Source: Halotalea alkalilenta DSM 17697 | GTDB taxonomy: Bacteria; Pseudomonadota; Gammaproteobacteria; Pseudomonadales; Halomonadaceae | NCBI RefSeq assembly: GCF_000621205.1 | Contig: NZ_JHYY01000035.1 | Location: 1-64,000 of the forward strand | Direction: 5' to 3' | Length of the DNA: 64,000 nucleotides | Part shown: one piece after another, positions 8,272-19,728 of the stretch | How the letters are laid out: the number at the start of each line of letters is the position of its first letter | Position numbering within the stretch: position 1 is the first letter of the stretch | Notes under the pieces: generated by a model | What the model was told of the DNA's origin: nothing | The model's database searches: none | What the model saw: the letters and a program-made list of their open reading frames with translations, nothing else | Translations under genes and position numbers: made by a program

Positions 8272-9141
8272 ATGAACCTGCGCCAGATCGAAATCTTCCA
8301 CGCCATCCTGCAAAGCGGCAGTATCAGCGCCGCGGCGCGGGCGCTCAACGTCTCCCAGCCCAACGTCACCCGAGTGCTCGCCCATGCCGAACAGCAGCTC
8401 GGATTCCTGCTGTTCGAACGCCATGCCCAGGGGCTGTCACCAACGCCCGAGGCGCTCCGGCTGATGCCGGAGATCGAGCAGCTGATGCGCCAGCGCACCG
8501 GTATCGATACGCTGATCGGCCGGCTCAAGCGCGGTGAAGCGCAGCACCTGCGTATCGGGGCCGCCCATGCGCTCGGCCAGGCCGTGCTACCGCAGACGCT
8601 GATCGAGGCGCATCGCAGGCTGCCCCAGCTCTCGATCGAACTGGTCACCGGACACTGGGACACCCTCTGCGAAGACCTGCTGCGCCAGCGCATGGATCTG
8701 GCCCTGGCATTCGGTCAACGTCCACCGGAAGGCATCGACTTGGAAGTGCTGGGCAAGCGCCCGCTGATGGCGCTGTTTCCGCCCGGCGTCACCCCGCCTG
8801 AGCGACTCGGCCTCGACCAGCTGGGCGAAGCACCGCTATTGATGCAGCGCCAGGACCCGCTGGGCGAGCGGCTGCATGCGGCAATCGATGCAGCCGGCCT
8901 CGAGCTGCGCTCCCCCTGGCTGATCAAGACCTACGCGGTGATCGCCGAAATGGTCGCCGCAGGCGCAGGAATCGGGGTGGTCGACGCCTTCACCGCCGAG
9001 CACTATCGAGGCCGCCTGGGCGCTGCGGTGCTGAGCCCGGAGATCGAAGCCGAAGTGGTGCTGATCACACCGAGCCGGCGCAGCCTGTCGCTGCCGGCTC
9101 AGCGCCTCTGCGAGCTGCTGCGCACCCAGCTGGCCGACTGA
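8272..9141 (+). CDS. LysR-family transcriptional regulator (candidate regulator of dgcNA/peptide locus)
   Basis: LysR-type regulator of 289 residues: winged HTH at residues 1-60 (NLRQIEIFHAILQSGSISAAARALNVSQPNVTR region), a linker helix, and a periplasmic-binding-protein-like effector domain from about 90. A T-N11-A LysR box with dyad symmetry (9196-9210) lies between its stop and dgcN, so it is the best candidate activator of the D-glutamate/peptide genes, comparable in role to DgcR. It reads the same way as its presumed targets rather than divergently. Control of the upstream ehu genes is an alternative. Confidence 0.85.
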   Translation: MNLRQIEIFHAILQSGSISAAARALNVSQPNVTRVLAHAEQQLGFLLFERHAQGLSPTPEALRLMPEIEQLMRQRTGIDTLIGRLKRGEAQHLRIGAAHALGQAVLPQTLIEAHRRLPQLSIELVTGHWDTLCEDLLRQRMDLALAFGQRPPEGIDLEVLGKRPLMALFPPGVTPPERLGLDQLGEAPLLMQRQDPLGERLHAAIDAAGLELRSPWLIKTYAVIAEMVAAGAGIGVVDAFTAEHYRGRLGAAVLSPEIEAEVVLITPSRRSLSLPAQRLCELLRTQLAD

Positions 9142-9195
9142 GCCGCACGGCGCCGCGCGTACACCGATGAGGCCCGCGGCCTGCCTACCCCACCC

Positions 9196-9210
9196 ATAAC
9201 CCAAGGCTAT
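9196..9210. promoter_or_regulatory. LysR-type binding box upstream of dgcN
   Basis: ATAACCCAAGGCTAT fits the LysR consensus T-N11-A with the inverted repeat ATAnCC/GGnTAT. It lies 102 nt before the dgcN start and 54 nt after the LysR stop. The flanks CCACC / GGTGG could extend it into an RNA hairpin, so an RNA role is the alternative. Confidence 0.5.
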
Positions 9211-9312
9211 GGAGGTGGCGCGAATCAGCATTCGACCTCCCTGCGGCGAGCCGGAATACTGGCGTCATTGCAGCCGCCTGGCTGTCCGCACACGCTCTTC
9301 TGGAGTATCGAG

Positions 9313-10323
9313 ATGCAGATTCCCAAGCCCTACCTGCTGTTCCTCGGCGACGTCCGCGACGCACTGGCGGTCAAGATGGCCCGCGGCATCCTCACCTGGC
9401 GCCCCGAGGCCTGCGTCGGCCAGCTGCGCCTCGATGACCAGACCCCATCGCTGGGCATCGACGACCTGCCCCTCGAGGCCGGGCGCGAGCGCGGTGCGCG
9501 AACCCTGGTGGTCGGTACCGCCAATCCCGGCGGCAAGCTGCCCGAGCATTGGGTCGATACCCTCGAGCAGGCGATTGAGCTCGGCTACAACGTCGCCAGC
9601 GGCATGCACCAGCGCCTCGCCGCCATTCCCCGGCTGGCCGACGCCGCCAAGCGCCAGGGCGTCCAGCTCTTCGACATCCGCCACGACGCGCCCGCGCTCG
9701 AGGTCGGCAACGGCAAACGCCGCAGCGGCCGCCGGGTACTCAGCGTCGGGCTCGACTGCGCGGTGGGCAAGATGTTCACTGCGCTGGCACTCGAGGCCGA
9801 GCTCCAGTCACGCGGTGAGAAGGCGGATTTTCGCGCCACAGGCCAGAGCGGCATCCTGATCCAGGGCGAAGGCATCGCGGTCGACGCAGTGGTCGCCGAC
9901 TTCATCTCAGGCGCAGCCGAATACATCGCGCCGGCCAACGATGCCGATCACTGGGACCTGGTCGAGGGTCAGGGCTCGCTGTTCCACCCGAGCTACGCCG
10001 GTGTCAGCCTCGGTCTGCTGCATGGCGCCCAGCCCGACTTCCTGGTCATGTGCCACGAGCTCGGTCGGCCGCACATGCGCCATCTGCCGCACATCCCGCT
10101 GCCGAGCTATGCCGCCTGCGTCGAGCGCAACCTTGCCAACGCCCGCGCCACCAATCCCGATGTCGTCCTCGCCGGCTTCTCGATCAACACCTCGAACGTC
10201 GACGAAGCGCAGGCGCGCGCCCACCTCGCCGAGATCGAGGCCGAGTTCGGCGTGCCCGCCACCGACCCCGTGCGCTTCGGCATGGGCCCGCTGGTCGACC
10301 ACCTGATCGAGCGGACCCGCTAA
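9313..10323 (+). CDS. dgcN: D-glutamate N-acetyltransferase DgcN (DUF1611 family)
   Basis: DUF1611 protein of 336 residues. Members next to a DgcA-type racemase have been shown in marine Proteobacteria and haloarchaea to acetylate D-glutamate, which lets DgcA convert it to N-acetyl-L-glutamate. A P-loop-like segment (GLDCAVGKM, about residue 147) and a GQSGILIQG motif are visible. The ATG at 9313 has GGAG 7 nt upstream and begins MQIPKPYLLF; an in-frame ATG at 9268 would add 15 unlikely residues. dgcA follows after 10 nt. The exact acyl donor and substrate are inferred from the family and neighbour. Confidence 0.85.
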   Translation: MQIPKPYLLFLGDVRDALAVKMARGILTWRPEACVGQLRLDDQTPSLGIDDLPLEAGRERGARTLVVGTANPGGKLPEHWVDTLEQAIELGYNVASGMHQRLAAIPRLADAAKRQGVQLFDIRHDAPALEVGNGKRRSGRRVLSVGLDCAVGKMFTALALEAELQSRGEKADFRATGQSGILIQGEGIAVDAVVADFISGAAEYIAPANDADHWDLVEGQGSLFHPSYAGVSLGLLHGAQPDFLVMCHELGRPHMRHLPHIPLPSYAACVERNLANARATNPDVVLAGFSINTSNVDEAQARAHLAEIEAEFGVPATDPVRFGMGPLVDHLIERTR

Positions 10324-10333
10324 AGGAGGCACC

Positions 10334-11341
10334 GTGAGCATCCAGGTCGACTACGCTGTCGAGCGCCTGCCGCTGGCCCGCCCCTTCGCCATCTCTCGCG
10401 GCACCCGCACCGAGGTCGAAGTGGTCAGGGTCACGATCACCGACGGCGCCCATCAAGGGATCGGGGAAGCGACACCGACGCCCCGCTACGGACAGACCAC
10501 CGAGGTAGTGATCGCCGATCTCGAGCGGGTGCTGCCGGCGCTACGCGAAGGGCTCGAGCGCAAAAGCTTCGATCGCGATGAGCTCGCCCGGCTGCTGCCG
10601 GCGGGCGTCGCCCGCAATGCGATCGACTGCGCACTGTGGTCGCTCGAAGCGCAAAAGCGGAGCGTCGGTCTCGAGACGCTGGTCGCCGAGGCGCTGGGCG
10701 AAGCGCCGCTGCCGCAGCGTCCGGTAGACACCGTGCAGACGATTGGGATCGCCACTGCGCAAGCGATGGCCGAGGCTGCGCGAGCGGAGTGGGAGAAAGG
10801 CGCCCGGCTTTTGAAGGTCAAGCTCGACGGCGAGCTGATCGAAGAGCGGATGCGCGCCATCCGCCAGGCGGTGCCGGAGGCACGGCTGGTGGTCGACGCC
10901 AATGAGGCATTCCCCCGGCGAGGGCTCGAGCAGTGCCTCCGTCTTCTCGCCGAGCTCGGTGTCGAGATGGTCGAGCAGCCCCTGCCCGCTGGGGAGGACG
11001 CCGCGCTCGACGAGTTCCGCCATCCGCTGCCGGTCTGTGCCGACGAGAGCTGCCACACCCGCGAAGACCTGCCAGCGCTGGCCCGACGCTACGAGATGGT
11101 CAACATCAAGCTGGACAAATGCGGTGGACTGAGCGAGGGCATCGCGATGCTGGCGCAGGCCCGCACGCTGGGCCTGAACGTGATGGTCGGCTGCATGCTC
11201 GGCAGCTCCACTGCAATGCGCGCAGCGCTCCCCCTGGCCGCCCGCGCGACGCTCGTGGACCTCGATGGCCCGACCTGGCTCGCCAACGACCCCGACCCAA
11301 GGCCGCTGCGCTTCATCGCCGGGACGATCGCGTCCAGCTGA
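10334..11341 (+). CDS. dgcA: N-acetyl-D-glutamate racemase DgcA / dipeptide epimerase (enolase superfamily)
   Basis: Enolase-superfamily enzyme of 335 residues, from a GTG start with a strong AAAGGAGG site. The catalytic lysine pair is in LLKVKLDG. The metal ligands are in VVDANEAF (Asp), VEQPLP (Glu) and CADES (Asp), with the opposite-face Lys in NIKLDKCGG. This is the pattern of L-Ala-D/L-Glu epimerases, a group that includes DgcA. Next to dgcN the likely reaction is N-acetyl-D-Glu to N-acetyl-L-Glu. Beside a peptide importer and peptidases, L-Ala-D-Glu epimerisation from murein peptide is a credible alternative or additional activity. Sequence alone does not separate the two. Confidence 0.85.
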   Translation: MSIQVDYAVERLPLARPFAISRGTRTEVEVVRVTITDGAHQGIGEATPTPRYGQTTEVVIADLERVLPALREGLERKSFDRDELARLLPAGVARNAIDCALWSLEAQKRSVGLETLVAEALGEAPLPQRPVDTVQTIGIATAQAMAEAARAEWEKGARLLKVKLDGELIEERMRAIRQAVPEARLVVDANEAFPRRGLEQCLRLLAELGVEMVEQPLPAGEDAALDEFRHPLPVCADESCHTREDLPALARRYEMVNIKLDKCGGLSEGIAMLAQARTLGLNVMVGCMLGSSTAMRAALPLAARATLVDLDGPTWLANDPDPRPLRFIAGTIASS

Positions 11342-11355
11342 ACCGATCCTTCTCA

Positions 11356-11378
11356 CCGAGGGGGCCCCTCCCCCTCGG
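11356..11378 (+). terminator. Hairpin between dgcA and gsiA-like gene
   Basis: A 9-bp stem CCGAGGGGG / CCCCCTCGG with a 5-nt loop, 14 nt after the dgcA stop. There is no U-tract, so it is probably a processing or mRNA-stability element within the operon rather than a full stop. Confidence 0.45.
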
Positions 11379-11411
11379 CGATCCTTCACCACGAAGGTCT
11401 TCACAACGACA

Positions 11412-13274
<1,863 letters not shown>

Positions 13275-13325
13275 ACCACGCTTTTCTCGCTTCACACAAC
13301 GACAACCTCACCAGAGGAATGGCCT

Positions 13326-14879
13326 ATGCCCACTCACGTCTCTCGCTGGATGCAACGTTCTCTGCTCGCCGCAGCGGTCTGCGCCTGCGCGCTCAATGCC
13401 GTACCCAGCTGGGCCCAGGATCTGCGCATCGCGCTCTACGCCGATGCCACCGGTTTCGACCCCCACGACACCTCCGATACGCTGAGCTATTCGGTGCAAA
13501 GCGGCATCTTCGAGCGGCTGTTCCAGTTCGACCGCGAGATGAAGGTGATACCCGTGCTCGCCACCGGCTACGAGGCGAACGACGATGCCACCGAGTTCAC
13601 CATCACGCTGCGCCAGGGAGTCGAGTTCTCCGATGCGACACCGTTCAACGCAGCGGCGGCCAAGGCCAACCTCGACCGGCTCGCCGACCAGAGTCTGGGC
13701 CTGAAGCGCAATAGCCTGTTCTCGATGGTCGATCGCGTCGAAATCCTCGATGACTATCGCATCAAGGTGGTCCTCAAGCGTCCCTTCGGCGCGATGATCA
13801 ATACGCTCGCCCACCCGTCGGCGGTGATGATCAGCCCCAAAGCGCTCGCCGATCATCCGAGCGAAGACGAACTGCGCCGTAATCCCGTCGGCACAGGGCC
13901 ATTCGAATTCGCCGGCTGGGAGCCCGGCCGCCAGATCAAGCTGGTGAAGAATCCCCAATACTGGAAAGAGGGCTGGCCGAAGGTCGATAGCGTAGTGTTC
14001 TATCCCACGCCCGAAGCCTCGACCCGGGTCGCCCGGCTGCAGGCGGGCGAGGTCGATGCCGTCTATCCCTTGCCCGCCGAGCTGACCCAGGTGGTGGAAC
14101 GCAACCCGAAACTCGGGATCGCACGCGATCCGGGCATCATGCAGTACTTCCTCGCGATCAATAACCTCAAACCGGCACTCGACGATGTACGGGTCCGCCA
14201 GGCGTTCAACCACGCGATCGATTCCAGGGTGTGGCTGCGCGCGGTGTTCGGCGACATGGGTACCGTCGCCACCGCACCGATCGCCGATGGCGTCGGCTTC
14301 TACGCCGCGCAGCCGGAGTACGCCTACGATCCCGATCTGGCGCGTGAACTGCTCAGACAGGCGGGCCATGCGGACGGCTTGGATCTCCAGCTGTGGACCA
14401 GCAACGAAACCTCGGACGTCCGGGCCGCGCAGATCTTCAAACAGCAGTTGGGCCAGGTCGGTGTGCGGGTAAGCGTCGTACCGATGGACGCCGGCGCGCG
14501 TAACGAAAGACTTTGGGGCAACAAAGATCCCGAGTCGGCCCAGTACGATCTCTACTATGGCGGCTGGTCGCCCTCCACCGGTGAGGCCGACTGGGCGCTG
14601 CGGCCGGTCTATGCCACCGAATCCTGGACGCCGACCTCCTACAACGTCGCTTACTACTCCAATCCCGAAGTCGATCAGGACATCCAGGCCGCGCTCGAGA
14701 CGGCCGACGATGAGGTGCGCGCGGCGCATTATGCCAAGGCCCAGGCGCAGATCTGGCAGGACGCACCCCGGGTATTCCTCGGCAATCCCGATAACGTGGT
14801 CGGACTCACCAAAGGGCTCAACGAGGTCTACATGCTCGCCGATCGCTCGTTGGTCTTCGACCAGGCGAACTTCGAATGA
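13326..14879 (+). CDS. Peptide ABC transporter substrate-binding protein (GsiB/DppA-like)
   Basis: Periplasmic extracytoplasmic family-5 binding protein, 517 residues, with a signal peptide cleaved after about residue 30 (ALNAVPSWA-QD). The mature start LRIALYADATGFDPHDT and the motif NPVGTGPFEFAGW are typical of dipeptide/glutathione receptors. The spacing to the ATPase gene is 51 nt and to the permease gene 36 nt. The ligand cannot be read from sequence. The downstream DmpA, DppA and IaaA peptidases suggest peptides with D-amino acids or isopeptide bonds rather than glutathione itself. Confidence 0.9.
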   Translation: MPTHVSRWMQRSLLAAAVCACALNAVPSWAQDLRIALYADATGFDPHDTSDTLSYSVQSGIFERLFQFDREMKVIPVLATGYEANDDATEFTITLRQGVEFSDATPFNAAAAKANLDRLADQSLGLKRNSLFSMVDRVEILDDYRIKVVLKRPFGAMINTLAHPSAVMISPKALADHPSEDELRRNPVGTGPFEFAGWEPGRQIKLVKNPQYWKEGWPKVDSVVFYPTPEASTRVARLQAGEVDAVYPLPAELTQVVERNPKLGIARDPGIMQYFLAINNLKPALDDVRVRQAFNHAIDSRVWLRAVFGDMGTVATAPIADGVGFYAAQPEYAYDPDLARELLRQAGHADGLDLQLWTSNETSDVRAAQIFKQQLGQVGVRVSVVPMDAGARNERLWGNKDPESAQYDLYYGGWSPSTGEADWALRPVYATESWTPTSYNVAYYSNPEVDQDIQAALETADDEVRAAHYAKAQAQIWQDAPRVFLGNPDNVVGLTKGLNEVYMLADRSLVFDQANFE

Positions 14880-14915
14880 ACCTCTCAGCACCCACGGCGG
14901 GAGGGAGTGATTGAG

Positions 14916-15836
14916 ATGTTGATCCATGGCCTGAAGCGGCTGTTGGGGATGATTCCGGTGCTGTTCACGGTGTCGATCCTGGTGTTCGCCTTCATCAAGT
15001 TGATGCCAGGCGATCCGGCGAGGATCTACGCTGGCGCCGATGCGTCGCTCGAGGCGGTGGAGGCCGCCCGGCACACCCTTGGTCTCGATCGTCCGCTGCC
15101 CATGCAGTACTTCGATTGGCTCGCAAGCCTCGCCCAGGGCGATCTCGGTGTCACCTACCGCACGCGCCAGCCGGTCAGCGAGGTGATCGGTGCGAGCTTC
15201 ATGCCATCGCTGTGGCTTGCGCTGGCGAGCTTCTGCTGGTCGGCGCTGGCGGGTATCGCGCTCGGTGTGTTCGCCGCGCGGCGGCGGGGACGCTGGCAGG
15301 ACTATGGCGCCATGGGCCTGGCGGTGAGCGGCATCTCGCTGCCGCCGTTCTGGCTCGGCCTGCTGCTGATCCAGTTCGTCGCGGTCCCCTTCGGTGTATT
15401 CGCGACCAGCGGCTTCGAGCGCCCGCTCGACCTGGTGCTACCGGCCATCACGCTCGGCTCGGCGGTGGCGGCGGTAATGGCACGCTTCACCCGTTCGGCC
15501 TATCTCGAGGCAGCGAACGAAGACTACGTGCGCACGGCCCGGGCCAAGGGCCTCACCCAGCGCATGGTGGTATGGAAGCACACCATGCGCAACGCGCTGA
15601 TCCCGATCGTCACCATGCTCGGCCTGCAGTTCGGCTTTCTACTCAGCGGCTCGATCGTGATCGAGACGGTATTCAGCTGGCCCGGCCTCGGCTGGCTGTT
15701 GATCGAATCGATCAAGAGCCAGGATCAGCCGGTGGTGCAGTCGCTGGTGCTGCTGTTCGTCACCATGTTCCTGGTGATCAACCTGGCGGTAGACCTGCTG
15801 TACGGTGTGATCAACCCCACCGTGCGCCACACTTGA
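14916..15836 (+). CDS. Peptide ABC transporter permease (GsiC/DppB-like)
   Basis: First membrane subunit of the peptide importer, 306 residues, the same length as GsiC. It has six predicted helices. The periplasmic [12 protein letters not shown] segment after helix 1 and the EAA loop ([24 protein letters not shown]) are standard for DppB-type permeases. ATG 14916 has GAGGGAG about 8 nt upstream; a GTG at 14907 would lie inside that ribosome site, so the ATG is chosen. gsiD follows after 10 nt. Confidence 0.9.
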   Translation: MLIHGLKRLLGMIPVLFTVSILVFAFIKLMPGDPARIYAGADASLEAVEAARHTLGLDRPLPMQYFDWLASLAQGDLGVTYRTRQPVSEVIGASFMPSLWLALASFCWSALAGIALGVFAARRRGRWQDYGAMGLAVSGISLPPFWLGLLLIQFVAVPFGVFATSGFERPLDLVLPAITLGSAVAAVMARFTRSAYLEAANEDYVRTARAKGLTQRMVVWKHTMRNALIPIVTMLGLQFGFLLSGSIVIETVFSWPGLGWLLIESIKSQDQPVVQSLVLLFVTMFLVINLAVDLLYGVINPTVRHT

Positions 15837-15846
15837 AGGAGCCGGC

Positions 15847-16734
15847 ATGACGTCATCCTCTTCTCCGCTGGTCGCCGCGGCGGCCCCGCTCTCTTCGCCC
15901 TGGCGCCAGTTCACCCGCCGCTTTCTGCGCCACCGCATGGCGCTGGGAGCGACGCTGTTCTTGCTGATCCTCTGCATGGCGGCGATCCTGGCGCCCTGGC
16001 TCGCTCCGTACGACCCGCAGGCCTCCGACTGGATGGCGCTGGCCAGCCCGCCCGACGCCAGCCACTGGTTCGGCACCGACGACCTCGGCCGCGACATCTT
16101 CAGCCGGATTCTCTACGGTGCGCGACTCTCACTCTGGGTCGGCCTGACTTCCGTGGGCCTGGGCGCGATCGGCGGCGTGCTGCTGGGCCTGATCGCAGGG
16201 TTCCACGGCGGGCGCGTCGATACCCTGATCATGCGCGGCGCCGACGTGCTCTTCGCTTTTCCTGGCATGCTGCTGGCGATCGCGATCGTCGCGGTGCTGG
16301 GCCCGGGGTTGAACAACCTGATCATCGCAGTGGCGGTGTTCAGCGTGCCGGTCTTCGCCCGGCTGGTCCGCGCCCAGGCGCTGTCGCTGAAGACCACCAC
16401 CTACGTGGAAGCGGCGCGCAGCCTCGGCGCATCGACCTCGACACTGATGCTGCGCCACCTGCTGCCGGCGACGCTGGCCAGCGTGATCGTGTTCTTCACC
16501 ATGCGCATCGGGGTCAGCATCCTCACCGCCGCGGGCCTGAGTTTCATCGGCCTAGGCCCCGAGCCCGACGTCCCCGAATGGGGCAACATGCTGGCATCGA
16601 GCCGCAGCCTGATGATGGCCGGTGCCTGGCATGTCAGTGTCTTTCCAGGCGCCGCCATCTTCGTCACCGTACTGGCATTCAACCTGCTCGGTGATGCGCT
16701 GCGCGATACGCTCGATCCCAAGCTCAAGGGGTGA
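15847..16734 (+). CDS. Peptide ABC transporter permease (GsiD/DppC-like)
   Basis: Second membrane subunit, 295 residues, with a cytoplasmic N-terminal stretch and six helices. Markers are LAPYDPQ and [23 protein letters not shown] of DppC-type permeases, and the EAA loop [26 protein letters not shown] 15847 is preceded by AAGGAG. Its stop lies within a few bases of the peptidase gene start, so importer and peptidases are one transcription and translation unit. Confidence 0.9.
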   Translation: MTSSSSPLVAAAAPLSSPWRQFTRRFLRHRMALGATLFLLILCMAAILAPWLAPYDPQASDWMALASPPDASHWFGTDDLGRDIFSRILYGARLSLWVGLTSVGLGAIGGVLLGLIAGFHGGRVDTLIMRGADVLFAFPGMLLAIAIVAVLGPGLNNLIIAVAVFSVPVFARLVRAQALSLKTTTYVEAARSLGASTSTLMLRHLLPATLASVIVFFTMRIGVSILTAAGLSFIGLGPEPDVPEWGNMLASSRSLMMAGAWHVSVFPGAAIFVTVLAFNLLGDALRDTLDPKLKG

Positions 16735-16739
16735 TCAAG

Positions 16740-17843
16740 ATGCCAGCAGCCACCGAGTACCTTGACGACTTCACCCGCGCAGGCGCCCTCGCCCTGATTC
16801 GACGGGCCCGCCGGGACGGGCATTGGATCGCGCCCAGACTGGCGCCGGGGCCGCACGATTCGCTCGCCGACGTGCCGGGCGTGCGGGTCGGCCACACCAC
16901 GCTCGATCAAGGTGGCGTACAAACCGGCTGCACCGCGATCGACTTCGGCGCCGAACCGCTGATACGGCCATTGCCCTGTGGCACCGCGGTGTTCAACGGC
17001 TTCGCCAAACCGGTCGGCCTGACCCAGCTGACCGAGCTCGGCGAGCTGTCGGGGCCGATCCTGCTCGGCAACACCTACTCGATAGGTGCTTTGTTCGATG
17101 CGGCGATACGCTGGGCGACCCTGCGCCAGCCGAGCCTCGGACGCGAGGCGGCGACGTTCAATCCAGTCGCGCTCGAATGCAACGATGGCTATCTCAACGA
17201 CCTCCAAGCCCAGGCGATCGATCAGCGCCATGCGTTGGCGGCGATCGACCAGGCGACGGCCGGGTTCACCCGCGGCGCAGTGGGCGCGGGAAGAGGGATG
17301 AGCAGCTTCGGGGTCAAGGGCGGGATCGGCAGCGCCTCGCGGCTGGCCAGCGCCGCCGGCCACCGCTGGTGCGTTGGCGCGCTGGTGCTGGCCAACTTCG
17401 GCCGAGCGCGGGACTTCACGCTGGATGGCGTGCGTCTCGGTCCATGGTTGGCGGCCCGGCTCGGCTCGCCCAACCGCGAACCGCCGGAAAAGGGCTCGAT
17501 CATCGTCGTGCTCGGCACCGATGCGCCACTCGATCCGCGCAGGCTCTCCCGACTGGCGCGCCGCGCCGGCATCGGCATCGGCCGCTGTGGCGCCTGCTGG
17601 GGCCACGGTTCGGGCGACATCGCCCTGGCGGTGAGCGTCGCCGACCAGGCTCCGCCGCTTGCCGACGAGACGCTCGATGAGCTGTTCCAGGCCGCGGCGG
17701 ACGCGACCGAAGCAGCGATCGTCGATGCCTTGACCCAGGCCCAGGCGGTGGTGGGGTTTCGACAGCATCGCCGCGAGTCGCTCAGTGATCTACTCGAGGA
17801 GCTCGCCGCCGAGCTCACCCTATCTACCGGAGAAACGCCGTGA
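16740..17843 (+). CDS. P1-family (DmpA-like) aminopeptidase, autoprocessing
   Basis: DmpA/BapA-type N-terminal nucleophile aminopeptidase of 367 residues. The family releases N-terminal D-, L- or beta-amino acids from short peptides. The self-cleavage site is visible as KG-SIIVVLGTDAPL, making Ser253 the new N-terminal nucleophile of the small subunit. The GVRVGHTT, GNTYSIGAL and GVKGGIGSASR motifs are also typical. ATG 16740 has AAGGGG 8 nt upstream; a GTG at 16731 would overlap the transporter stop and that ribosome site. No signal peptide, so it acts on imported peptides. dppA overlaps its end by 4 nt. Confidence 0.88.
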   Translation: MPAATEYLDDFTRAGALALIRRARRDGHWIAPRLAPGPHDSLADVPGVRVGHTTLDQGGVQTGCTAIDFGAEPLIRPLPCGTAVFNGFAKPVGLTQLTELGELSGPILLGNTYSIGALFDAAIRWATLRQPSLGREAATFNPVALECNDGYLNDLQAQAIDQRHALAAIDQATAGFTRGAVGAGRGMSSFGVKGGIGSASRLASAAGHRWCVGALVLANFGRARDFTLDGVRLGPWLAARLGSPNREPPEKGSIIVVLGTDAPLDPRRLSRLARRAGIGIGRCGACWGHGSGDIALAVSVADQAPPLADETLDELFQAAADATEAAIVDALTQAQAVVGFRQHRRESLSDLLEELAAELTLSTGETP

Positions 17844-18661
17844 AGCTGTTCATCGTTGCCGATATCGAAGGTGTCGCCGGCGTCGCTCGTCCAGAGCAGT
17901 GCCGGCCTGGCAACCCCGAGTACGAACTCGCCCGCGCACTGATGGAGGGAGAGGTCAATGCAGCGATAGAGGGCGCCATCGATTCGGGCGCGACGCGAAT
18001 CGTGGTCGCCGACAGCCATGCCTCGATGAGCAATCTGCGCGCCGACCACATTCATCCATTCGCCGAACTGGTACACGGCAAGCCACGGCGCTTCTCGATG
18101 GCCGAAGGGCTGGCCGACGACGAGTTCGATGCTATCGCCTTCATCGGTCTGCACGCACCGGCCGGGGTTGCCGGCGTGCTCGCCCACACCATCAACGGCC
18201 GCGCCTTTCATCGCGTCGAGCTGAATGGCGAGCTGGTCGGCGAAACCGACCTTTATGCGGCCTACGCCTGCGAATGCGGCGTGCCTCTGGTGCTGGTGAG
18301 CGGCGATGATCGCTTGGCGGCCTGGGGCGAGGAGCGTCACCCGCAAGCGCTGCGCGTCGTGGTCAAGCAGATGCAGGCCACCTGGAGCGCCCGCTCGCTC
18401 TCTCCTCAGGCCTCACGCGAGCGTATTCGCCAGGCGATGCGCGATGCGCTCGCCGGAGGGCGCGGCGAACCGCAGCCGCGCTTCTTCGCGCCCTACCGGC
18501 TGAAACTGGTCGCGACCCAGCCCGTGCTAGCGGATGCCTTCTCGATGCTGCCCGGGGTCGAACGTCTCGACGCCCAGTCGATCGGCTTCACCTCGAACAC
18601 CGTCGGTGAGACCATTGCCCTGCTCGGCGCGGCGTCGCTGCTCGCCGGCAGTTTGATTTGA
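17840..18661 (+). CDS. dppA: D-aminopeptidase DppA (M55 family)
   Basis: Zinc D-aminopeptidase that removes N-terminal D-amino acids such as D-Ala from peptides. At 273 residues it matches B. subtilis DppA closely. The ligand set is D8 and E10 (VADIEGVAGV), H60 (ADSH), H105 (GLHAPAG) and a Glu in NGELVGE, with the likely catalytic H116 (LAHTING). The GTG start overlaps the preceding stop (GTGA) with GGAG 8 nt upstream, so it is translationally coupled to the P1 peptidase. Its D-specificity is the strongest clue that the importer handles D-residue peptides. Confidence 0.9.
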   Translation: MKLFIVADIEGVAGVARPEQCRPGNPEYELARALMEGEVNAAIEGAIDSGATRIVVADSHASMSNLRADHIHPFAELVHGKPRRFSMAEGLADDEFDAIAFIGLHAPAGVAGVLAHTINGRAFHRVELNGELVGETDLYAAYACECGVPLVLVSGDDRLAAWGEERHPQALRVVVKQMQATWSARSLSPQASRERIRQAMRDALAGGRGEPQPRFFAPYRLKLVATQPVLADAFSMLPGVERLDAQSIGFTSNTVGETIALLGAASLLAGSLI

Positions 18662-18686
18662 ACGTTCGCCGCCAGGAACTCCTTCG

Positions 18687-19667
18687 ATGAACTTCGCCGC
18701 TTTTCATAGCCAAGCCCCCGTCTCCGGATACTCGATCGCGCTGCACGGCGGGGCCGGCACGCTCGATGAGTCGACGCTCAGCGACGAGCAGCAGCGTGCG
18801 ATCCATGCCGCGCTGCGCTCAGCGCTCGCCGTCGGCGAACGGCTGCTCGAGAACGGCGGGGACGCGCTGGATGCAGTGGAAGCGACGGTCGTCGCGCTCG
18901 AGGAGTGCCCGTTTTTCAATGCCGGGGTCGGCGCCTGCCTGAGCTGGGAAGGAGACCACGAGCTGGACGCTGCGATCATGGACGGCCGTGATCTCGGCAG
19001 CGGCGCGGTGGCCGGCGTGCGGGAGGTGCGCAATCCGATCCGCGCGGCCCGCGCGGTGATGGAGCGAAGCGAACACGTGCTGCTCGGCGGCGCGGGCGCC
19101 GACCGCTTCGCTCGATCCTGCGGGCTCGAGATGGTCGACAACGGTTTCTTCACCACCGCGCTCAGGCGCGAACACTGGGAGGCACTGCGCACCGAGCGCG
19201 CGGAGTCCGACGCCCGGCTGAGCGATCCGTTTCGCTTCGGTACCGTCGGCGCGGTGGCTCGCGATCGCAATGGCCACCTCGCCGCCGCTACCTCGACCGG
19301 CGGGGTGACCAACAAGCGCTGGGGGCGGATCGGCGACAGCCCGATCATCGGCGCGGGCACCTATGCCGACGATCGCAGCTGTGCGATCTCCTGTACCGGC
19401 AAGGGCGAGCTTTTCATTCGCGAGAGCGTCGGTCACGAGATCTCCGCGCGCATGCGCCTTGCCGGGCAGTCCCTTGCGAGCGCAAGCCGCGAGCTGCTCG
19501 AAGGCCCGCTGAAGATATCGGGCGGCGCGGGTGGCCTGATAGCGGTGGATCGCGATGGCAGGCTCTCGCTCGATTTCAACAGCAGGGGAATGTACCGGGC
19601 CTGGAGGATCGAGGGCGAACGCGCCTGCAGTGCGATCGAGCTCGGCGTGGTCGAATACATGGATTAA
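18687..19667 (+). CDS. iaaA: Isoaspartyl peptidase / L-asparaginase (IaaA type)
   Basis: Ntn-hydrolase of the T2 family, 326 residues, cleaving beta-aspartyl (isoaspartyl) dipeptides and asparagine. Autocleavage before Thr186 (FG-TVGAVARD) would give the two subunits. STGG(V)TNKRWGRIGDSPIIGAGTYA carries the binding residues. In E. coli iaaA sits directly upstream of gsiABCD; here it is the last gene of a cluster with the same transporter type, which supports a shared function. The start ATG at 18687 lies 25 nt after dppA. Its partner P1 and M55 peptidases cover different N-terminal chemistries. Confidence 0.9.
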   Translation: MNFAAFHSQAPVSGYSIALHGGAGTLDESTLSDEQQRAIHAALRSALAVGERLLENGGDALDAVEATVVALEECPFFNAGVGACLSWEGDHELDAAIMDGRDLGSGAVAGVREVRNPIRAARAVMERSEHVLLGGAGADRFARSCGLEMVDNGFFTTALRREHWEALRTERAESDARLSDPFRFGTVGAVARDRNGHLAAATSTGGVTNKRWGRIGDSPIIGAGTYADDRSCAISCTGKGELFIRESVGHEISARMRLAGQSLASASRELLEGPLKISGGAGGLIAVDRDGRLSLDFNSRGMYRAWRIEGERACSAIELGVVEYMD

Positions 19668-19728
19668 GCATGCCGAGGGCGGTTCGAAAGGCTCACCGCG
19701 GGATGCACCGGGCGGTGCTTGAAACGCG

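Noticed and set aside
13308-15074. A 588-codon minus-strand frame opposite the peptide-binding protein gene
   Set aside because: Antisense shadow of a well-supported gene with signal peptide and family motifs; low-complexity composition.
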